Assembly (NCBI RefSeq): GCF_042664795.1
Contig: NZ_JBHTBN010000002.1
Span: 186,001-250,000 of the forward strand
Direction: 5' to 3'
Length of the DNA stretch: 64,000 nucleotides
Source: Jejudonia soesokkakensis
Lineage (GTDB): Bacteria; Bacteroidota; Bacteroidia; Flavobacteriales; Flavobacteriaceae
Below are positions 60,446 to 64,000 of the stretch, in pieces. The notes below the pieces were generated by a model that saw only the letters and a program-made list of their open reading frames with translations, searched no databases and had not been told where the DNA came from. The translations under genes were made by a program, and so were the position numbers. The stretch's first letter is position 1; every line of letters begins with the position of its first letter.

Positions 60446-60453
60446 TACCTTTG
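60446..60453 (+). promoter_or_regulatory. -7 box (TACCTTTG) for the DbpA-like helicase
   Basis: An exact TAnnTTTG match, 22 bases before the ATG at 60476, divergent from the MFS promoter. No clear TTG -33 element is seen. Confidence 0.45.
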
Positions 60454-60475
60454 TATAAAAGTATAGCGAATAGTT

Positions 60476-61789
60476 ATGAGTGAGGTTAAGAATAGAAAAG
60501 AGTTATTAGATAAGCTTGGTATATCACAGCTTAACGAAATGCAAGCCAAAGTAATTCCAATACTAGAAAAAAATGCAAATACGATTCTAATTTCTCCCAC
60601 AGGCTCTGGAAAAACAGTGGCATTTTTATTACCACTACTAGAATCATTGGATGCAGAATTAGACGAAGTACAGGCATTGATTTTAGTTCCTTCCCGAGAA
60701 CTTGCCATACAAGTAGAAACCGTAGCGAGAACAATGGGCTCAGGTTTAAAAATAAATGCTGTGTATGGTGGGAGATCCATTCAGAAGGATAAAAATGAAT
60801 TACAACATCTGCCAGCCATTCTTATAGGAACCCCTGGACGAATAGGCGATCATTTGCGTCATGAAAGAGTACATACAGAAACAATTCATACGATTGTTTT
60901 TGATGAATTTGATAAGTCTCTAGAGGTAGGTTTTGAGAAACAAATGCGTGAAATACTCTCTTATTTACCTGCTTTAGATAAAAGAGTGTTAACTTCTGCA
61001 ACTCAAGGTATTGACATTCCAAAATTTGTAGGAGTCGAAGATGCCAAAACGCTGGATTTTACATCTTCTGAAAACAAAGACCGACTTAGTCTTTTTAAGG
61101 TGACTTCGGCTCAAAAAGATAAATTAGATAAATTAGTACAATTGATTCATCATGTGGGCAATGCACCCGGAATTATTTTTTGCAACTATAAAGACAGTAT
61201 TAGTTTTGTAAGTGATCATTTGTATGAAAATGGTATTGACCACGGAATGTTTCACGGAGATATGGAACAGCGTGATAGGGAAGAGGCATTAATTATGTTT
61301 AGAAATGGCACCATTGACCTGCTGCTTGCTACAGATCTCGCTGCCCGCGGAATTGACATTCCGGAGATACAATTCATTATTCACTACCAGTTGCCACACT
61401 CATTGGAAGAATTTACCCATCGTAATGGACGCACGGCTCGTGTGAACAAAAAGGGGAGTGCCTATGTACTTCAATGGAAAGAAGAAACGCTTCGTGACTT
61501 TATGCCAACTTTAGCAGAAGCAGAAATTGAAGAAGCAACCTATCGGCAGAAAGCTGCCTGGGAAACTATCTTTATTACTGGTGGCAGAAAGGATAAAATA
61601 TCCAAGGGGGATATTGCCGGACTTTTCTTTAAAGAAGGCGGACTTAACAAAGGGGATCTTGGACTTATCGAATTGAAACAAAATTGTGCGTATGTAGGAG
61701 TAAAAGCTTCAGTAGCACAAGCGACAGCCGCTAAATTAAATAATAGCAGACTAAAAAAATCCAAGGTACGAATCTATCTGTTAGAATAA
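60476..61789 (+). CDS. DEAD-box RNA helicase with DbpA RNA-binding domain
   Basis: A 437-residue helicase. The Q motif is near residue 20, Walker A is SPTGSGKT (about 40-47), motif II is DEFD (VFDEFDKSLE) instead of DEAD, motif III is TSATQ and motif VI HRNGRTAR. The C-terminal 70 residues (KGDIAGLFFKEGGLNKGDLG ... YVGVK) form the DbpA RNA-binding domain, which in E. coli targets 23S rRNA hairpin 92 during 50S assembly. It probably acts in ribosome biogenesis. Confidence 0.92.
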   Translation: MSEVKNRKELLDKLGISQLNEMQAKVIPILEKNANTILISPTGSGKTVAFLLPLLESLDAELDEVQALILVPSRELAIQVETVARTMGSGLKINAVYGGRSIQKDKNELQHLPAILIGTPGRIGDHLRHERVHTETIHTIVFDEFDKSLEVGFEKQMREILSYLPALDKRVLTSATQGIDIPKFVGVEDAKTLDFTSSENKDRLSLFKVTSAQKDKLDKLVQLIHHVGNAPGIIFCNYKDSISFVSDHLYENGIDHGMFHGDMEQRDREEALIMFRNGTIDLLLATDLAARGIDIPEIQFIIHYQLPHSLEEFTHRNGRTARVNKKGSAYVLQWKEETLRDFMPTLAEAEIEEATYRQKAAWETIFITGGRKDKISKGDIAGLFFKEGGLNKGDLGLIELKQNCAYVGVKASVAQATAAKLNNSRLKKSKVRIYLLE

Positions 61790-61833
61790 ATGTTTGAGTA
61801 ATAGATGTATCTTTCCGTAAAAAAAGTGTTACT

Positions 61834-62403
61834 ATGGCTTCAAAATTTACTTTCGTGTGTATTCTGTTGTTTGTAATTACAAATGGTTTTTCTCAAGAAG
61901 AAAGTCCTTCCCAATTATTCTGGCAGGCACTTCAAAATCATTGTGGTGTAGCTTATGAAGGTACTTTAATTACTCCCAAAGAGGATGATGCGTTTGGTGG
62001 AAAGAAATTAGTAATGCATGTTCGATCGTGTAGTGATACTGAAATTAAAATTCCTTTTTTTGTTGGAGAAGATAAGTCACGAACCTGGATATTAACCTAC
62101 AAAGAGGATCATATCACCTTAAAACATGATCACAGACATACCGATGGCTCCGAAGATGATATAACGTATTATGGCGGAACATCTACAAATGTTGGGAAAG
62201 CTGGGATACAGTTTTTTCCAGCAGATGCACATACCCAACAAATGCTACCTGCAGCAGCGACCAATGTTTGGTGGATTACTATAGATGAAACCACATTTAC
62301 CTACAACCTTAAAAGATTAGGCACAGATCGGCTTTTCACAGTTTCTATGGATCTAACTATGCCTATCGAAACGCCAGCTGCTCCTTGGGGCTGGAAAGAT
62401 TAA
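61834..62403 (+). CDS. Conserved secreted hypothetical protein
   Basis: A 189-residue protein with a signal peptide (ending TNGFS|Q). The mature part has FWQALQNHCGVAYEGTL, a pair of Cys (Cys37 and a second in VRSCSDTE), KHDHRHTDGSEDDITYYGGT and AATNVWWITIDETTFTYNL. I recognise it as a family seen in many Bacteroidota and Gammaproteobacteria without a function. It sits between two RNA helicase genes, 44 bases after the first. Confidence 0.75.
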   Translation: MASKFTFVCILLFVITNGFSQEESPSQLFWQALQNHCGVAYEGTLITPKEDDAFGGKKLVMHVRSCSDTEIKIPFFVGEDKSRTWILTYKEDHITLKHDHRHTDGSEDDITYYGGTSTNVGKAGIQFFPADAHTQQMLPAAATNVWWITIDETTFTYNLKRLGTDRLFTVSMDLTMPIETPAAPWGWKD

Positions 62404-62465
62404 TTGTAAGCAGCTGGTTTTTTTGCACTGTTTTATTGGCGTACTTTTGCAGCAAAACTATTTTC

Positions 62466-63818
62466 ATGTCCTCTTTTGATGATTTTAAAATTTCTAAGCA
62501 ACTCCGTTACGGAATTGATGATTTAGGATACAGCAATCCTACTCCTATTCAGGAACAGGCATTTCCTGTGGTGATGTCTGGGAAAGATGTGATTGGTATC
62601 GCACAGACAGGTACAGGAAAAACGTTTGCCTACATGTTACCTATTCTTCAGGATCTTACATTTTCGAAACAAAAGCATCCGCGGGTGTTGTTACTGGTAC
62701 CAACACGTGAACTGGTAGTACAGGTTGTGGAGGAAATTGAAAAATTCAGTAAATACCTATCCAATAGAGTCGTGGGTGTGTATGGGGGAACAAACATTAA
62801 TAACCAAAAATCTCAGCTAGCATTGGGGCAGGATATAGTTGTGGCTACGCCGGGACGGCTCTACGATCTGGTGTTATGTAGAGCCATGCAATTAAAATCA
62901 ATTAAGAAATTGGTTATTGATGAAGTAGATGTGATGTTGGATCTGGGCTTCAGATTTCAACTGACCAACATATTTGATTTGCTTCCAAAGAATCGACAGA
63001 ATATTATGTTCTCGGCAACTATGACCGATGCTATTGAGGAATTGATCGTTCAGTTTTTTACAGGTGTTGAAAAGATTTCTGTGGCGGTTAGCGGAACACC
63101 TTTAGAAAATATTTCGCAGACCAGTTATGCGGTACCTAATTTTTTTACCAAAGTCAACGTAGTGGTTGAGCTTTTAAAAGATGCTGAAGAATTTAAGAAA
63201 GTTCTCATCTTTGTAGGTAATAAGAAACGTGCTGATCTATTATTTTCTGAATTGGAGGAGTTTTTTTCCGAAGAGATTTGCGTGATCCATTCTAATAAAA
63301 CGCAGAATTACAGACTGCGTTCCATTAGGCAATTTGATGAAGGTAAAAACCGTATTTTGGTTACAACTGACGTAATGGCAAGAGGTCTGGATCTCGATAA
63401 GATTTCTCATGTTATCAATTTTGACACTCCTACATTTCCCGAAAACTACATGCATCGTATTGGTAGAACGGGTCGTGCTGAAGAAAAAGGGAAAAGCATC
63501 TTGTTGTATACTGAAGATGAAAATGTCCACAAGCTTTCTATTGAAAAACTTATGGACATGCAGATTGATGAACGACCTTTACCTGAAAGCGTTGCAATTG
63601 CGACAAAACTCTCTCCCGAAGAACAGCCTTTTGTAGCCGAACCTAACAATCCGCATAAGCAGATTTCCGAAGAACGAGGTGATAGCTTTCATGAAAAATC
63701 TAAAAAAAACAGTAAAATCAACCAGGGTGGTTCTTATAAGCGCATCATTAAAAAGAAATACAAAAAACCAAAAACCAAGGGTGATAAGAATTACAACAAA
63801 CGAAATAAGCGCAAATAG
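62466..63818 (+). CDS. DEAD/DEAH-box RNA helicase with basic C-terminal tail
   Basis: The frame opens at 62385, but the ATG at 62466 (MSSFDDFKISKQL) is the typical helicase start and gives 450 residues. It has the Q motif NPTPIQEQAFP, Walker A IAQTGTGKT, motif II as DEVD (VIDEVDVMLDLGF), motif III FSATM and motif VI HRIGRTGR. The last 60 residues are very rich in Lys and Asn, a tail common to RhlE-like helicases that bind RNA non-specifically. It probably unwinds structured RNA, for example in cold or ribosome assembly. Confidence 0.93.
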   Translation: MSSFDDFKISKQLRYGIDDLGYSNPTPIQEQAFPVVMSGKDVIGIAQTGTGKTFAYMLPILQDLTFSKQKHPRVLLLVPTRELVVQVVEEIEKFSKYLSNRVVGVYGGTNINNQKSQLALGQDIVVATPGRLYDLVLCRAMQLKSIKKLVIDEVDVMLDLGFRFQLTNIFDLLPKNRQNIMFSATMTDAIEELIVQFFTGVEKISVAVSGTPLENISQTSYAVPNFFTKVNVVVELLKDAEEFKKVLIFVGNKKRADLLFSELEEFFSEEICVIHSNKTQNYRLRSIRQFDEGKNRILVTTDVMARGLDLDKISHVINFDTPTFPENYMHRIGRTGRAEEKGKSILLYTEDENVHKLSIEKLMDMQIDERPLPESVAIATKLSPEEQPFVAEPNNPHKQISEERGDSFHEKSKKNSKINQGGSYKRIIKKKYKKPKTKGDKNYNKRNKRK

Positions 63819-63821
63819 TTT

Positions 63822-64000
63822 TTATTTTAAAGTAAGTGTTACTTCAAATCCGATACCGTCACTTATAGCTCCATCTTGTAAGCTACTGCTGTGATTTACT
63901 CCCCAACGTTTTCTGTCTATTTTAAATCGCGTTGTCATTTGCTCTTTTTTATAATCTACTTCTGCCTGAAAAGAGATCGGATTTGTAATCCCTTTTATAG
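63822..64000 (-). CDS. YceI-like protein (partial, runs off right edge)
   Basis: The last 59 codons of a minus-strand gene; the stop is at 63822-63824 and the frame stays open to the window end. It reads GITNPISFQAEVDYK, then FKIDRKRWGVNHSS and finally SDGIGFEVTLTLK, which matches the C-terminal half of YceI (the FxIDRxxWxxxY block and the terminal strand). YceI proteins are lipocalin-like, exported and bind isoprenoid lipids. It is convergent with the helicase gene, three bases apart. Confidence 0.75.
   Translation of the reverse strand, partial: IKGITNPISFQAEVDYKKEQMTTRFKIDRKRWGVNHSSSLQDGAISDGIGFEVTLTLK

Noticed and set aside
62385..62465. N-terminal extension of the second helicase
   Set aside because: The extension encodes a hydrophobic segment atypical of helicases; the ATG at 62466 gives the normal start.
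1..64000. Prophage, integrative element, tRNA or rRNA genes
   Set aside because: No integrase, transposase, phage structural gene, direct-repeat att pair, or tRNA/rRNA sequence was seen on reading through the window; a tRNAscan or similar search was not possible here.

Overview
The window is AT-rich chromosomal DNA of a member of the Bacteroidota, most likely a marine Flavobacteriaceae. The evidence is: promoter boxes of the TAnnTTTG type; very few Shine-Dalgarno sequences; the Bacteroidota-style TamB and LptD; a bacillithiol synthase (BshA); a Lacal_2735-type small protein; the QEGLA-motif family; and secreted proteins that open with the GINT-x-TPS motif. I see no rRNA, tRNA, insertion sequence, prophage, integrase or CRISPR array. 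It reads as core chromosome with a few accessory cassettes. The sequence does not let me name a genus.

Layout. 1-5.7 kb (minus strand): RNA modification and small conserved genes (THUMP-like methyltransferase, AI-2E-type permease, TrmH-like, DUF4159, RsmE, TfoX-like, TsaD). 5.7-15.8 kb: envelope biogenesis (TamB, a 14-bp tandem repeat array, RidA, LptD, a secreted amidase, an MCE/MlaD protein). 15.8-23 kb: a two-part membrane Fe-S oxidoreductase interrupted by a HAD gene, a GH3/serine-hydrolase fusion, and bshA, closed by terminator hairpins. 23-29.3 kb: a small outer-membrane barrel, an FAD/Fe-S dehydrogenase, aroC and a dicarboxylate/amino-acid symporter. 29.3-31.6 kb: two tandem secreted modular proteins behind an unusually structured control region. 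31.7-34.8 kb: an ATP-grasp / N-formylglutamate amidohydrolase / QEGLA metallopeptidase cassette. 34.8-42.4 kb: a DCC protein, MutS2, Ung, and a five-gene minus-strand run (2OG oxygenase, SUI1, nucleoside phosphorylase, a membrane protein and a cytosolic substrate-binding-like protein). 42.5-46 kb: a fused E1 dehydrogenase and small envelope proteins. 46-53 kb: a type III polyketide synthase cluster with its own fatty-acid-type enzymes, then an RlmI-like methyltransferase. 53-64 kb: a ribosome hibernation factor with a cysteine-less ArsC-like partner, TerC, a redox/electrophile-handling group, an MFS exporter, two DEAD-box-type helicases, and a YceI fragment at the right edge.

The two best candidates for under-described biology are the type III PKS cluster (46.06-51.79 kb) and the ATP-grasp/amidohydrolase/QEGLA trio (31.7-34.8 kb). 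The first encodes ketosynthase, ACP, dehydratase and a FabL-like enoyl reductase beside the type III PKS, a methyltransferase and a flavoprotein, which suggests a lipid phenol or quinone. The second is usually labelled 'glutathione synthase', but the organism encodes bacillithiol synthesis, and the cassette looks like a peptide ligation and cleavage system of unknown substrate.

Several genes appear to start at GTG or TTG (tsaD, the TrmH-like gene, the MCE gene, SDR, FabZ-like, RlmI-like, MFS). The tamB N-terminus has no conventional start at the expected place.
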